Shown here piece by piece: positions 36,280 through 44,888 of a DNA stretch of 61,829 nucleotides (the first letter of the stretch is position 1; each line of letters opens with the position of its first letter). Made by a program: the position numbers and the translations under genes. The stretch is from an uncultured Veillonellaceae bacterium. Its GTDB lineage: Bacteria; Bacillota; Negativicutes; Selenomonadales; Selenomonadaceae. The stretch lies in NCBI GenBank assembly GCA_900315575.1, contig OMZR01000002.1, forward strand, positions 1-61,829, written 5' to 3'. The notes beneath the pieces were generated by a model, which searched no databases, was not told the DNA's origin, and saw only the letters and a program-made list of their open reading frames with translations.

Positions 36280-36576
36280 TCAGACGAGGCCGCCTTTCTT
36301 GAGCTGGCGATAGAGCGAGTACATCGCGGCCGGAAAGCCGAACACGATGCCGGCGAGCCGTCCCGTGTGGCCGAGGCCGAACGCCTCGTCAGCCTCATAG
36401 CCGAGGAAGACGCAGATGCCGACGAAGACGACGAAGTAGACGCCGACGCCGCCGAGCATCGAGAACGCCTTCATCGCCTGCCGGACGCCCTCATGCTTGT
36501 CCTGCTGCCACGGGTCTTTGCGGCCCTGCGGCGCTGGTTTTTTCGGCGTCTTGCCGCCCGCATCTTCGGCGCTCAT
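36280..36576 (-). CDS. atpZ: AtpZ/AtpI-family small membrane protein
   Basis: This 98-residue protein has a polar N-terminus (1-30) and two membrane helices (GGVGVYFVVFVGICVFLGY and RLAGIVFGFPAAMYSLYR). Together with the neighbouring atpI it matches the AtpZ/AtpI pair. In alkaliphilic Bacillus that pair affects magnesium uptake and assembly. Its ATG overlaps the wecB stop (ATGA), so expression is coupled to the epimerase. The function here is inferred. Confidence 0.8.
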   Translation of the reverse strand: MSAEDAGGKTPKKPAPQGRKDPWQQDKHEGVRQAMKAFSMLGGVGVYFVVFVGICVFLGYEADEAFGLGHTGRLAGIVFGFPAAMYSLYRQLKKGGLV

Positions 36577-37736
36577 TTCGCTTCGAAGCGGTCAGGCCGA
36601 CTGTCCGCGAGGCCGTAGTGATAGAGGATGGCCTGGATGATGCGGCGCGACGCCTCGCCATCGCCGTACGGATTGCACGACTCGGCCATGCGCTTGTATT
36701 CCGCTGCATCCGTCAGCAGGCGCTTCGCCTCGCTGTAGACGCGCTCGCGATCCGTGCCGATGAGCTTCACCGTGCCGGCCTCGACGGCCTCCGGGCGCTC
36801 CGTCGTGTCGCGCAGCACGAGCACGGGCTTGCCGAGCGCCGGCGCCTCCTCCTGCACGCCGCCCGAGTCCGTCAGGATGAGATGGGCGCGGTGCATGAGG
36901 TTCGCGAACGGCTCATAATCGAGCGGCTCGATGAGGTGGACTTTCTCTAGTCCGCCGAGCTCTTCATTGACGACCTCGCGGACTTTCGGGTTCTTGTGCA
37001 CGGGGAAGACGATTTCGACATCGTCAAACTCCTCCGTCAGCTGCTTCAACGCCTTGTAGACATGGCGCATCGGCTCGCCGAGGTTCTCGCGACGGTGCGT
37101 CGTCACAAGAATCACGCGCTTGTGCGCGAAGTCGATATGCTGCAACAGCTCGTCCTCGAACGCGAAATCATCCTGCACCGTGTGATGCAGCGCATCGATG
37201 ACCGTGTTGCCCGTGACGAAAATGGACTCTTTCGGCACGTTTTCCGAGAGCAGATTCGCCTCGCTCGTCGCCGTCGGCGCGAAGTTGAGGTCTGCAATGC
37301 AGCCCGTGAGCTTGCGGTTCATTTCCTCCGGGAACGGCGAATACTTGTTGTGCGTCCTGAGGCCCGCCTCAACATGGCCGACCGTCGTCTGATGGTAGTA
37401 CGCCGCGAGAGCGCCCGCGAACGTCGTCGTCGTGTCGCCATGCACGAGCACGATGTCCGGCTTTTCCTTCGCCAGCACGCCATCGAGGCCGTTCATCGCC
37501 TTCGTCGTGATGTCGAAGAGCGTCTGCCCTTTCGCCATGAGGTTCAGGTCATAGTCCGGCGTGATGTGGAACAGTCCGAGCACCTGATCGAGCATCTCGC
37601 GATGCTGCGCCGTGACCGCCACGACCGGCGTGATCGTATCCGGATGCTTCTGGAGCTCCAGCACGATCGGCGCCATCTTGATGGCCTCCGGACGCGTTCC
37701 GAAGACCGTCATGACTTTGATTTTCTTCTTTTCCAT
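36573..37736 (-). CDS. wecB: UDP-N-acetylglucosamine 2-epimerase (non-hydrolysing)
   Basis: This enzyme interconverts UDP-GlcNAc and UDP-ManNAc for cell-surface polysaccharide. The 387 residues form two Rossmann halves of the GT-B fold. Motifs include VMTVFGTRPEAIKMAPIVLE, LVHGDTTTTFAGALAAYYHQ, VGHVEAGLRTHNKYSPFPEE, LVTTHRRENLGEPM and LTDSGGVQEEAPALGKPVLV. It overlaps atpZ by 4 nt, making it the entry gene of the ATP synthase operon. That link is common in Negativicutes and Clostridia but functionally unexplained. AAGGAG precedes the ATG. Confidence 0.97.
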   Translation of the reverse strand: MEKKKIKVMTVFGTRPEAIKMAPIVLELQKHPDTITPVVAVTAQHREMLDQVLGLFHITPDYDLNLMAKGQTLFDITTKAMNGLDGVLAKEKPDIVLVHGDTTTTFAGALAAYYHQTTVGHVEAGLRTHNKYSPFPEEMNRKLTGCIADLNFAPTATSEANLLSENVPKESIFVTGNTVIDALHHTVQDDFAFEDELLQHIDFAHKRVILVTTHRRENLGEPMRHVYKALKQLTEEFDDVEIVFPVHKNPKVREVVNEELGGLEKVHLIEPLDYEPFANLMHRAHLILTDSGGVQEEAPALGKPVLVLRDTTERPEAVEAGTVKLIGTDRERVYSEAKRLLTDAAEYKRMAESCNPYGDGEASRRIIQAILYHYGLADSRPDRFEAK

Positions 37737-37764
37737 AAGGATCTCCTTTTTGCAAAAGATATAT

Positions 37765-37791
37765 GAAAAAAGAGCAGGGTTCGCCTGCTCT
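37765..37791 (-). terminator. Terminator between wecA and wecB
   Basis: Minus strand AGAGCAGG pairs with CCTGCTCT (37771-37778) and is followed by TTTTTT, 7 nt after the wecA stop codon. wecB and the atp genes lie 30 nt further on, and no other promoter is obvious in that gap, so read-through or attenuation is likely. Confidence 0.7.
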
Positions 37792-37797
37792 AGTCAT

Positions 37798-38850
37798 TCA
37801 ATTCTCATGTGCCTGTTCTTTCAAATGGAAGATGCCGATTTTTTTCGCGCCGAAGAGCACCACGAACACGACCACGCAGACGATGAGGATCGCGAACTGG
37901 CTGCTGACCTCCGTGAGCGCGACGGCCGAGAGACCGAGAAGCGCACTGATGACATACATCAGGAGCACGGCCTGCCGCTGCGTGAAACCGAGGTCGAGCA
38001 GGCGGTGGTGAAGATGCCCCTTGTCCGGCTTGAAAATCGGCACGCCGCCGCGATACCGGCGGATGATGGCAAACGTCGTGTCGAGAATCGGGAGGCCGAG
38101 CGCGAGAATCGGCACAATCAGTGCAATCGTCGCCGCCGACTTCACCGCGCCGATGACGCTGATGCCCGCGAGCATGTAGCCAAAGAACATGCTGCCCGAA
38201 TCGCCCATGAAGATGCGCGCGGGGTTGAAATTGTAATAGAGGAATCCGATGGCCGCGCCCGCAATCGCCGCGCAGAAGACCGCGACGACCATGATGTCCT
38301 GCTGGAGCGCGACGAGGAAGATCGTCGTCGACGCGATGCACGACACGCCAGCCGCGAGGCCGTCGAGGCCGTCGATGAGGTTCACCGTATTTGTCAGGCC
38401 GACAATCCAGAAGACCGTCGCCGGGATGGCGAGCCATTCGAGGAACAGATAATCGCCGAACGGATCGGTGATGAAGTCGATGCGCACATCGAACCCGATG
38501 ACGAGCACGCAGGCCGCGACAATCTGGCCGAGCAGCTTCACCTTCGCGGGCAGATTCGTGTAATCATCGATGAGCCCGAGAATCACGATCAGCGTGCCGC
38601 CAACGCCGAGCCCCGTGAGCTCGAACGCCACATCCGGCTCGACTGGCACGGAATTCACGATCGTGATCATCGCCGCCATGAATGCCAGATAGATGCCGAG
38701 CCCGCCGATGCGCGGAATCGGCCGCTTGTGGACCTTGCGCGGATCCGGCGCATCCATCGCGCCCGTCTTCTTCGCGAAAAAAATAACGCCTGGTGTCACT
38801 AAAAGCGCCACGCCGGCAGCAATGACGAACGCCAAAACGTAATCTGGCAT
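37798..38850 (-). CDS. wecA: Undecaprenyl-phosphate GlcNAc-1-phosphate transferase (WecA/TagO/MraY family)
   Basis: This membrane enzyme starts lipid-linked polysaccharide synthesis by moving GlcNAc-1-phosphate to undecaprenyl phosphate. The 350 residues have about ten membrane helices. Motifs are HKRPIPRIGGLGIYLAF, GLIDDYTNLPAKVKLLGQ, NLIDGLDGLAAGV, FMGDSGSMFFGYMLAG and the catalytic loop DKGHLHHRLLDLG. It is transcribed from a consensus promoter 50-80 nt upstream and is followed by a terminator and then wecB, its pathway partner. The start ATG 38850 is followed by a helix typical of the family. Confidence 0.95.
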   Translation of the reverse strand: MPDYVLAFVIAAGVALLVTPGVIFFAKKTGAMDAPDPRKVHKRPIPRIGGLGIYLAFMAAMITIVNSVPVEPDVAFELTGLGVGGTLIVILGLIDDYTNLPAKVKLLGQIVAACVLVIGFDVRIDFITDPFGDYLFLEWLAIPATVFWIVGLTNTVNLIDGLDGLAAGVSCIASTTIFLVALQQDIMVVAVFCAAIAGAAIGFLYYNFNPARIFMGDSGSMFFGYMLAGISVIGAVKSAATIALIVPILALGLPILDTTFAIIRRYRGGVPIFKPDKGHLHHRLLDLGFTQRQAVLLMYVISALLGLSAVALTEVSSQFAILIVCVVVFVVLFGAKKIGIFHLKEQAHEN

Positions 38851-38900
38851 AAAATGGTCGCACCCCTTTGGTTTAGAAATTTCTATTCAAAAACAGTTTC

Positions 38901-38929
38901 ATTCTACAACAAGGCCATAACGGTGTCAA
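38901..38929 (-). promoter_or_regulatory. Consensus promoter of wecA (and probably the wecB-atp operon)
   Basis: Minus strand TTGACA (38924-38929), a 17-nt spacer and TAGAAT (38901-38906). Confidence 0.8.
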
Positions 38930-38968
38930 TCAAAGAAAGAGCGCTTCTCGCATTTCTCAGGGCTTTCA

Positions 38969-38977
38969 TGATATAAT
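38969..38977 (+). promoter_or_regulatory. Extended -10 promoter of tex
   Basis: TGATATAAT with TATAAT at 38972-38977, about 47 nt before the tex ATG. It is divergent from the wecA promoter. Confidence 0.55.
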
Positions 38978-39023
38978 GTTCTTTATCACAGAAATGAACG
39001 ACAGACACGGAAAGGAAAACAAC

Positions 39024-41249
39024 ATGCTGGTATCAGATATCGACAAGATCATCGCAGGCGAGCTCGGCGTGCGGCGGGAGCAGGTGGCAAAGGCGATCGA
39101 GCTCCTCGACGACGGCAACACGGTGCCGTTCATTGCGCGCTACCGCAAGGAGGCGACGGGATCGCTCGAGGACGAGCAGCTGCGGACGCTCGCGGAACGT
39201 CTCGACTACCTGCGCGGCCTCGCGAAGCGGCAGGAGGAAATCACGCAAAAAATCGACGAGCAGGGCAAGCTGACGCCTGAGCTCCGCGCCGCGATCGAGC
39301 GCGCGACGAAGCTCCAGGAGCTCGAAGACCTCTACCTGCCATACAAGCAGAAGCGCCGCACGCGGGCGCAGATGGCACGCGAAAAAGGACTCGGGCCGCT
39401 CGCTGACGCGATGATGGCGCAGGAAGCGCAAAGCGGCACGCCGCTCTCGGCCGCGGCCGCCTTCGTTGACGCAGAAAAAGGCGTCGAGACCGCCGAAGAC
39501 GCTCTCGCAGGCGCGCGCGACATCGTCGCCGAAGTCGTCAGCGAAGACGCAAAGCTCCGCCAGCAGCTGCGCAAAAAACTCTGGCAGACAGGCACGCTCC
39601 AAACAGAACTCACCTCCGACAAGGACGGCAAGCAGCCCGAGGACGCGCAGACGTTCCTGATGTACGCGGACTACAGCGAGCCCATCCGCACGCTGCCGTC
39701 GCACCGCGTGCTCGCCATCAACCGCGGCGAAAAGAAAGGCTGCCTGCGCGTCAAGGTCGCCTTTGACCACGAGGCGGCCGTCGACCAGATGTTCGCACAT
39801 GTCTACCGCCACAAATGCATCTTCACGGACGAGCTCCGCGCCGCGCTCGAGGACGGCGAGAACCGCCTGCTGTTCCCCGCGCTCGAACGCGAAATCCGCA
39901 CGCAGCTTACGGAGAATGCCGAGGCGCAGGCCATCCATGTCTTTGGCGTGAACCTGCGGCAGCTGCTCCTGCAGGCGCCGCTCGGCGGCCATGTCGTCAT
40001 GGGGCTTGACCCCGGCTACCGCACGGGCTGCAAGATGGCGGTCGTCGATGCGACGGGCCGTGTCGTCGACCACGGCGTGCTCCAGCTCACGAAGAGCGAT
40101 GCCGAGCGCGAAGCCTCGGCCAAGAAAGTCCTCGCACTCATCAAGAAGCATCATGTCACGCTGCTTTCCATCGGCAACGGCACGGCAAGCTACGAGACGG
40201 AACAGTTCGCCGCGAACCTGATTGCCGAACATCACCTCACGAACGTCCATTACCTCATTACGAACGAAGCCGGCGCCTCCGTCTACTCGGCCTCGAAACT
40301 CGCAAAGGAAGAACTGCCCGAGTACGACGTCACGATCCGCGGCGCCGTCTCGATCGCGCGCCGCGTGCAGGACCCGCTGGCCGAGCTCGTCAAGATCGAC
40401 CCTCAGGCCATCGGCGTCGGCCAGTACCAGCACGATGTCAACCAGAAGGAGCTCGCGCAAGCGCTCGACGCCGTCATCGAGGCCGCCGTCAACCATGTCG
40501 GCGTCGATCTCAACACGGCGAGCCCGGCCCTGCTTTCGCATATCGCAGGCATCACAGCGGCCACGGCGAAGAACATCGTCGCCTGGCGCGACGAGAACGG
40601 CCGTTTCACGGGACGCCGCCAGCTCCTCAAAGTGCCGCGCCTCGGCCCGGCCGCATTCACGCAGTGTGCGGGCTTCCTGCGCATCCACGGCGGCACGTCG
40701 CCGCTTGACGACACGCCCGTGCATCCCGAATCGTACGCACTTGCCGAAAAGCTCCTCGACCACCTCGGCTTTTCACTCGAAGACCTCAAGAGCAAAGATG
40801 ACCTCGCCCTGCTCGCCGCGAAGCGCAAGCTGCTGACGAAGGACAAAGAAGCCGCGCTCGCCAAGGAGCTCGGCGCGGGCCTGCCGACCGTCCATGACAT
40901 CCTCGACGCCCTCGTCGCACCGGGCCGCGATCCGCGCGAAGACCTGCCCGCACCGCTGACACGCCAAGCCATCGTGAAGCTCTCCGACATCCAGCCCGGC
41001 ACGATCCTGCGTGGCACGGTGCGCAACATCACGGATTTCGGTGCCTTCGTCGACATCGGCATCAAGACGGCCGGCCTCATCCACATCTCCCAGCTGTCGA
41101 AAAAACGTGTCAAGCACCCGCTCGACGTCGTCTCGGTCGGCGACATCCTGCGCGTCAAAGTCATCAGCGTCGATGAAAAGCGCGGCCGCATCGGCCTTTC
41201 GCTCAAAGACGTCCCGCAAGAGGAAACCCGAAAGGAGGCGCGGGCATGA
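39024..41249 (+). CDS. tex: Tex-family transcription accessory protein
   Basis: This is a 741-residue cytosolic RNA-binding protein. It has an N-terminal helix-turn-helix-rich Tex domain (FIARYRKEATGSLEDEQLRT, YLPYKQKRRTRAQMAREKGL) and a YqgF/RNase H-like domain (VMGLDPGYRTGCKMAVVDAT, about 325-450). Tandem helix-hairpin-helix motifs (VGVDLNTASPALLSHIAGIT) and a C-terminal S1 domain (LRGTVRNITDFGAFVDIGIK) follow. Tex proteins affect transcription and virulence genes; the exact activity is unresolved. The start is ATG 39024 with GGAAAGGA upstream. Its last codon overlaps the cobT start (ATGA), so the two are translationally coupled. Confidence 0.96.
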   Translation: MLVSDIDKIIAGELGVRREQVAKAIELLDDGNTVPFIARYRKEATGSLEDEQLRTLAERLDYLRGLAKRQEEITQKIDEQGKLTPELRAAIERATKLQELEDLYLPYKQKRRTRAQMAREKGLGPLADAMMAQEAQSGTPLSAAAAFVDAEKGVETAEDALAGARDIVAEVVSEDAKLRQQLRKKLWQTGTLQTELTSDKDGKQPEDAQTFLMYADYSEPIRTLPSHRVLAINRGEKKGCLRVKVAFDHEAAVDQMFAHVYRHKCIFTDELRAALEDGENRLLFPALEREIRTQLTENAEAQAIHVFGVNLRQLLLQAPLGGHVVMGLDPGYRTGCKMAVVDATGRVVDHGVLQLTKSDAEREASAKKVLALIKKHHVTLLSIGNGTASYETEQFAANLIAEHHLTNVHYLITNEAGASVYSASKLAKEELPEYDVTIRGAVSIARRVQDPLAELVKIDPQAIGVGQYQHDVNQKELAQALDAVIEAAVNHVGVDLNTASPALLSHIAGITAATAKNIVAWRDENGRFTGRRQLLKVPRLGPAAFTQCAGFLRIHGGTSPLDDTPVHPESYALAEKLLDHLGFSLEDLKSKDDLALLAAKRKLLTKDKEAALAKELGAGLPTVHDILDALVAPGRDPREDLPAPLTRQAIVKLSDIQPGTILRGTVRNITDFGAFVDIGIKTAGLIHISQLSKKRVKHPLDVVSVGDILRVKVISVDEKRGRIGLSLKDVPQEETRKEARA

Positions 41250-43138
41250 GCCTGCTCGAAGAAACCATCGCCAAAATCCAGCCCGCCGATCATCCCGCCG
41301 CCATGGAGGCCGCCGCGGCGCTCGACCAGCTCTTTCCCGAGCAGCAGCCGAGCGCACTCCAGAGCCTGCTGCTGCGCTACCTCCGCGCGACGGGAAAGCC
41401 TGCAAAAAAAGACCTGCGCTGCTGCACGATCATCTGCTGCGCTGACCACGGCGTCGCCGCGCAGGGCGTCAGCGCCTACCCGCCCGAAACGACCGTCCAG
41501 ATGACGGCGAACTATCTCATCGCGCAGGGCGCGGCCGCCAATGCGTTCGCGGGCTTTGCTGGCTCCGACCTGCTCGTCGTCGACATGGGCATTGCGGCTG
41601 ACACGACGGGCATCCCCGGCCTCGTGCGCCACTACCGCATCGCGGCCGGCACGCGCGACATGACGCAGGGCGCAGCCATGACGCGCGCGCAGGCGCAGCA
41701 GGCCGTCGAGACGGGCATCAAGCTCGCCAACGCCATCGCCGCGCAGGGCTACACCTGCTTTCTGCCCGGCGAGATGGGCATCTCGAACACGACGGCGTCC
41801 GCCTGCATCGCGGCGACGCTCTGCGGCCTGACGGCCGAGCAGGCCACGGGCCGCGGCACGAACATCTCCGACGAGCGCCTGCAGAAAAAAATCCGCGTCG
41901 TCAAAGAGGCGCTGCTCGTCAACCAGCCAAATCCCAGCGACGGCCTCGACGTCCTCGCGAAAGTCGGCGGCTTCGAGCTCGGCGCGATTGCCGGCCTCAT
42001 GCTCGGAGCGGCTGCGAGCCATGCCGTCACGATTCTTGACGCCTTCAACTCCAGCGCCGCCGCGCTCATCGCACAGGCGCTCGCGCCCGCCGTCACCGAC
42101 TACCTGCTGCCGTCGCACCAGGGCGGCGAACGCGCGCACGGCGCGGCGCTTGCCAAGCTCGGCCTCACGCCGCACCTCTTCCTCGACATCAAGCTCGGCG
42201 AAGCCTGCGGCTCGTCCATCACGGCCCGCTTCCTCGCGCTCGCGCTCGACGAGCTCGACGCCCTGCACGCGGAAAACGGCGACAAGGACATCGACTCCGA
42301 CCTCTACCTCGAACGGATGCCCGCCAAAGCGCCGAGCGTCACCGACAAGACCTTCAACTTTTACTTCCAGAGCATGCCTGCACCCGACCATGCGAGCATG
42401 ATGGCCTGCCTGAAGCGTCTCGACCACCTCGCAAAGCCTCTCTACAGCCTCGGCCATCTCGAGAGCATCGCCACGGAGTTTTCTGGCATCGCCTGCGAAG
42501 GACGCCCCGAAAAAGAGCAGGAACTGGCGCTGCTGCTCTTTTCCACGCAAAAAGAAACCGCACCTCGCCAGCGCATCCTTTCGGCTGCCGCGCACACCAT
42601 CGAGATGCCTGTCACCATCGGCCGCCTGCGCACAGGCCTGCCGCCGACGGCGGCGTTTGACTTCGCCCGCGTGACGGCCGAAGACATCACGCTCGACGCG
42701 ACGATTCTCGGCCTCGGCCTGACGGAAGACATCGCCGCGCCGCTCGCCGATGCGCTCATGGACGACGACGGCGAACTGCTCTACGCACCTGAGGACTTCC
42801 TCGCGCATGTGCCAAAGGACCTCCAGCTGCCCGTCTCCGCGCTCATCGGCGCCATCATCGCCGCTGCGCACAACAGCACGATGATCCTGCCGTCCGACGC
42901 TGCGACCGAGCTCGTCTCGCGCTACACCGAGCGCCTCGCGCCCGACGTGCGGCCGTACCTCCTGCACCTCGACGGCACGCTGACGAACCTCGGCGACACA
43001 CTGCCCGGCATCACAGCCTGTGCCGGCGCCCTCATCGTCGAAGCCGCACTGACCGTGCTCAACGACATGAAGACATTTGAAGAAACAAAAGTCGCCATCG
43101 CCAACGACGGGCCGGGAAAAGAAAAACAAAAACACTGA
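41246..43138 (+). CDS. cobT: Double-domain CobT: nicotinate-nucleotide-dimethylbenzimidazole phosphoribosyltransferase
   Basis: CobT activates the lower-ligand base for cobamide synthesis. The 630 residues are nearly twice the usual 350. The first half (about 1-345) is a complete CobT: CADHGVAAQGVSAYP, PPETTVQMTANYLIAQGAAA, GEMGISNTTASACIAATLCG, GRGTNISDERLQKK, PSHQGGERAHGAAL and the catalytic-region LGEACGSS. The second half (about 360-615) is a degenerate CobT fold: DHLAKPLYSLGHLESIAT at its start, GAIIAAAHNSTMILPSDAAT and ALIVEAALTVLNDMKTFEE at its end. It lacks the DHGV, ERAH and GEG motifs. It overlaps tex by 4 nt and faces the cobalt transporter genes, fitting a cobamide context. Confidence 0.9.
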   Translation: MSLLEETIAKIQPADHPAAMEAAAALDQLFPEQQPSALQSLLLRYLRATGKPAKKDLRCCTIICCADHGVAAQGVSAYPPETTVQMTANYLIAQGAAANAFAGFAGSDLLVVDMGIAADTTGIPGLVRHYRIAAGTRDMTQGAAMTRAQAQQAVETGIKLANAIAAQGYTCFLPGEMGISNTTASACIAATLCGLTAEQATGRGTNISDERLQKKIRVVKEALLVNQPNPSDGLDVLAKVGGFELGAIAGLMLGAAASHAVTILDAFNSSAAALIAQALAPAVTDYLLPSHQGGERAHGAALAKLGLTPHLFLDIKLGEACGSSITARFLALALDELDALHAENGDKDIDSDLYLERMPAKAPSVTDKTFNFYFQSMPAPDHASMMACLKRLDHLAKPLYSLGHLESIATEFSGIACEGRPEKEQELALLLFSTQKETAPRQRILSAAAHTIEMPVTIGRLRTGLPPTAAFDFARVTAEDITLDATILGLGLTEDIAAPLADALMDDDGELLYAPEDFLAHVPKDLQLPVSALIGAIIAAAHNSTMILPSDAATELVSRYTERLAPDVRPYLLHLDGTLTNLGDTLPGITACAGALIVEAALTVLNDMKTFEETKVAIANDGPGKEKQKH

Positions 43139-43144
43139 CATGCG

Positions 43145-43194
43145 AAAAGCCGCCCTCTGCTTGCTGCAACCTGCAAACAGAGGACGGCTTTTTT
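43145..43194. terminator. Bidirectional terminator between cobT and cbiQO
   Basis: AAAAGCCG-C-CCTCTG pairs with CAGAGG-A-CGGCTTTT, with T-runs on both strands. It is shared by the convergent genes. Confidence 0.85.
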
Positions 43195-43201
43195 GCACCT
43201 C

Positions 43202-44809
43202 TCACAAATTTTCAACGGTAACCGTATGATCTTTATGAACGTGAAGAATCTTCGTAGCAAAGCTGTGTGCAAATGCCTCGTCGTGCGTGGAAAAGATGAT
43301 GGTTTTGCCCGCCGCCCAGAGCTCGCGCAGGAGCGACTGCAGGCTTTCAAGGCCATCATCGTCGAGATTCGCCGTTGGCTCGTCAAACGTCCAGACAGCG
43401 GGATTCACGGTGAAGATGGCCGCCATGGCGACGCGCCGTTTCTCGCCACCAGAAAGCGTGTACGGCGCGCGGCCGCGCAGGTGCGCGATTTTGAAAAAGC
43501 CGAGCGCAGCCGCGACGCGTTCCTGCACCTGCGCATCCGCAAGCCCCATCTGCCGCGGGCCGAACGCGAGCTCCTCCTCGACGGTCGGGCAGAACAGCAT
43601 CGCGCCGGGGTCCTGCCAGATGAAGCCCACGCGCTGGTGAAACCATTTGCTGTAGCGGTGCTCGCGCATCTTTTCGGCCGTGATTTCCGTGCCCTCGAAG
43701 AGGTAGCGGCCCGTTTCAGGGAAATGGATGCCGTTCAGCAGGGAGAGCAGCGTCGATTTGCCTGCGCCATTCGGGCCGAGGATGGCGACCGTGTCGCCGC
43801 GGCGGATGGTGAAGGTGACATGAACGAGAGAAGGAACGTTGTCGTAGGCAAAGCAGACGTCGGTGAAGGTCAACAATTCTTTCGAGCTCCTATCTGTTAT
43901 TCCCATGGCTCCCCCTTTGGGGGAGCTGTCACCCACAAGGGTGACTGAGAGGGTGGGGGCGTTTGAAAACTTCGATACGTCGTTACCCTCTCCGCCCCTT
44001 CGGGGCACCTCCCCCAACGGGGGAGGCATGGGGAATCGCAAGCCATAATTCCCCCGCTTCTGCGAGGGGGGCTTGTAGGTACCTACAAAGCCGCGGCAGC
44101 GCATGGCTTCGTACGTCGCCTGCGAGAGGCGGCCGGCCTGGAGGTAGAGGCTGCCGAGCACGCCGCCCATCGCGCGGCTTTTCTGACGGTTGCGGCCGAT
44201 GGAACGGAGCTTCAGGGCTACGAGCAGGCGGCCGGCTTCTTCGCCCAGCATGTAGAGCGAGCGGAGCATCGTGTCGAGCAGGAAGATGACGGTTTCCGGC
44301 ACGCGCAGCCGCGCGAGCGCCCGCGTGACGTCGTGCCACATCAGCGACTCCGCAAGCATCATGACGCCCGCCATCGTCAGGAACGATTTCCACGGCAAGA
44401 AAAGCGCGCGGCCGCCACCCGTGCTCAGGAAGAAGGCCGGCAGCACGAGCAGGAGCGAGAACAGCGCCGCTACGAGCGCCCCGCCGAGGACGCGGCGGAT
44501 GGCACGGCCGGAAAAAGCCGCAAGGACAGCGAACGCCGCAACTGTCGCGATGAAAAGCAGCGTCGTCGTCTGCGCAAGAACGATAAAGAGAATCCACGCA
44601 AAGAGCAATAAAAGCGCAACGAGCGCGGGAATCCTGCTCGTGCGTCGTCCCTGCGCGCGCAGGGAGAAAAGAATATCCATGACACGCAAAAGAGACCGGG
44701 ACAAAAATGCGTCACGGTCTCGCGAGGGATGATAGTCTTCGTCGTGTCTGGCCCAAGTGGGAAATATCGGTTCTACCTTCGCAGAATCCAATCGTTCAAA
44801 TAGATGCAT
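43202..44809 (-). CDS. cbiQ/cbiO: Fused cobalt ECF transporter CbiQ-CbiO (permease and ATPase joined by a repeat-encoded linker)
   Basis: The energising module of a cobalt importer. Residues 1-245 are CbiQ: membrane helices plus the coupling motifs MLRSLYMLGEEAGRLLVALK and YEAMRCRGF. Residues from about 310 to 535 are CbiO: Walker A GPNGAGKSTLLSLLNG, FIWQDPGAMLFCPTVEEELAFG, LSGGEKRRVAMAAIF, TFDEPTANLDDDG and STHDEAF. The 55-60 residues between them (PMPPPLGEVPRRGGEG, VTLVGDSSPKGGAMG) are translated from palindromic repeats at 43905-44075. CbiO might also start independently at ATG 43907, or at TTG 43876 behind AGGAG. The start ATG 44809 is chosen because the longer frame reads through another repeat. 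Confidence 0.85.
   Translation of the reverse strand: MHLFERLDSAKVEPIFPTWARHDEDYHPSRDRDAFLSRSLLRVMDILFSLRAQGRRTSRIPALVALLLLFAWILFIVLAQTTTLLFIATVAAFAVLAAFSGRAIRRVLGGALVAALFSLLLVLPAFFLSTGGGRALFLPWKSFLTMAGVMMLAESLMWHDVTRALARLRVPETVIFLLDTMLRSLYMLGEEAGRLLVALKLRSIGRNRQKSRAMGGVLGSLYLQAGRLSQATYEAMRCRGFVGTYKPPSQKRGNYGLRFPMPPPLGEVPRRGGEGNDVSKFSNAPTLSVTLVGDSSPKGGAMGITDRSSKELLTFTDVCFAYDNVPSLVHVTFTIRRGDTVAILGPNGAGKSTLLSLLNGIHFPETGRYLFEGTEITAEKMREHRYSKWFHQRVGFIWQDPGAMLFCPTVEEELAFGPRQMGLADAQVQERVAAALGFFKIAHLRGRAPYTLSGGEKRRVAMAAIFTVNPAVWTFDEPTANLDDDGLESLQSLLRELWAAGKTIIFSTHDEAFAHSFATKILHVHKDHTVTVENL
43905..44075. repeat. Composite of palindromic repeats (copy 7) inside the cbiQ-cbiO reading frame
   Basis: Three hairpin units lie in a row: GCTCCCCCTTTGGGGGAGC with TCACCCACAAGGGTGA; GCCCCTTCGGGGC with CCTCCCCCAACGGGGGAGG; and CCCCCGCTTCTGCGAGGGGGG. 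Two units are head to head around TTTGAAAACTTCGATACG. The composite is read in frame as protein. Confidence 0.8.
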
Positions 44810-44872
44810 CCTACCTTCGACACTCCCCCCGCCGCTCACGCGGCCCGTCCCCCCCTCTGGGAGGGGGGCTGA
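44810..44872. repeat. Dispersed palindromic repeat, copy 8
   Basis: CCTACCTTCGACACTCCCCC, CGCTCACGCG and CCCCCTCTGGGAGGGGG, between cbiM and cbiQO. Its CCTACCTTC edge, read on the minus strand as GAAGGTAGG, is the only ribosome-site-like sequence before the cbiQ ATG. Confidence 0.8.
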
Positions 44873-44888
44873 TTTTAAAGCAACGTTT

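Noticed and set aside
40403-43198. Very long open frame (about 930 codons) on the minus strand opposite tex and cobT, and similar long antisense frames opposite lonC, atpA, atpD and the restriction gene
   Set aside because: They are products of GC-rich codon bias on the opposite strand. They show arginine/alanine/aspartate-rich sequence without any domain, no ribosome site, and lie over firmly identified genes.
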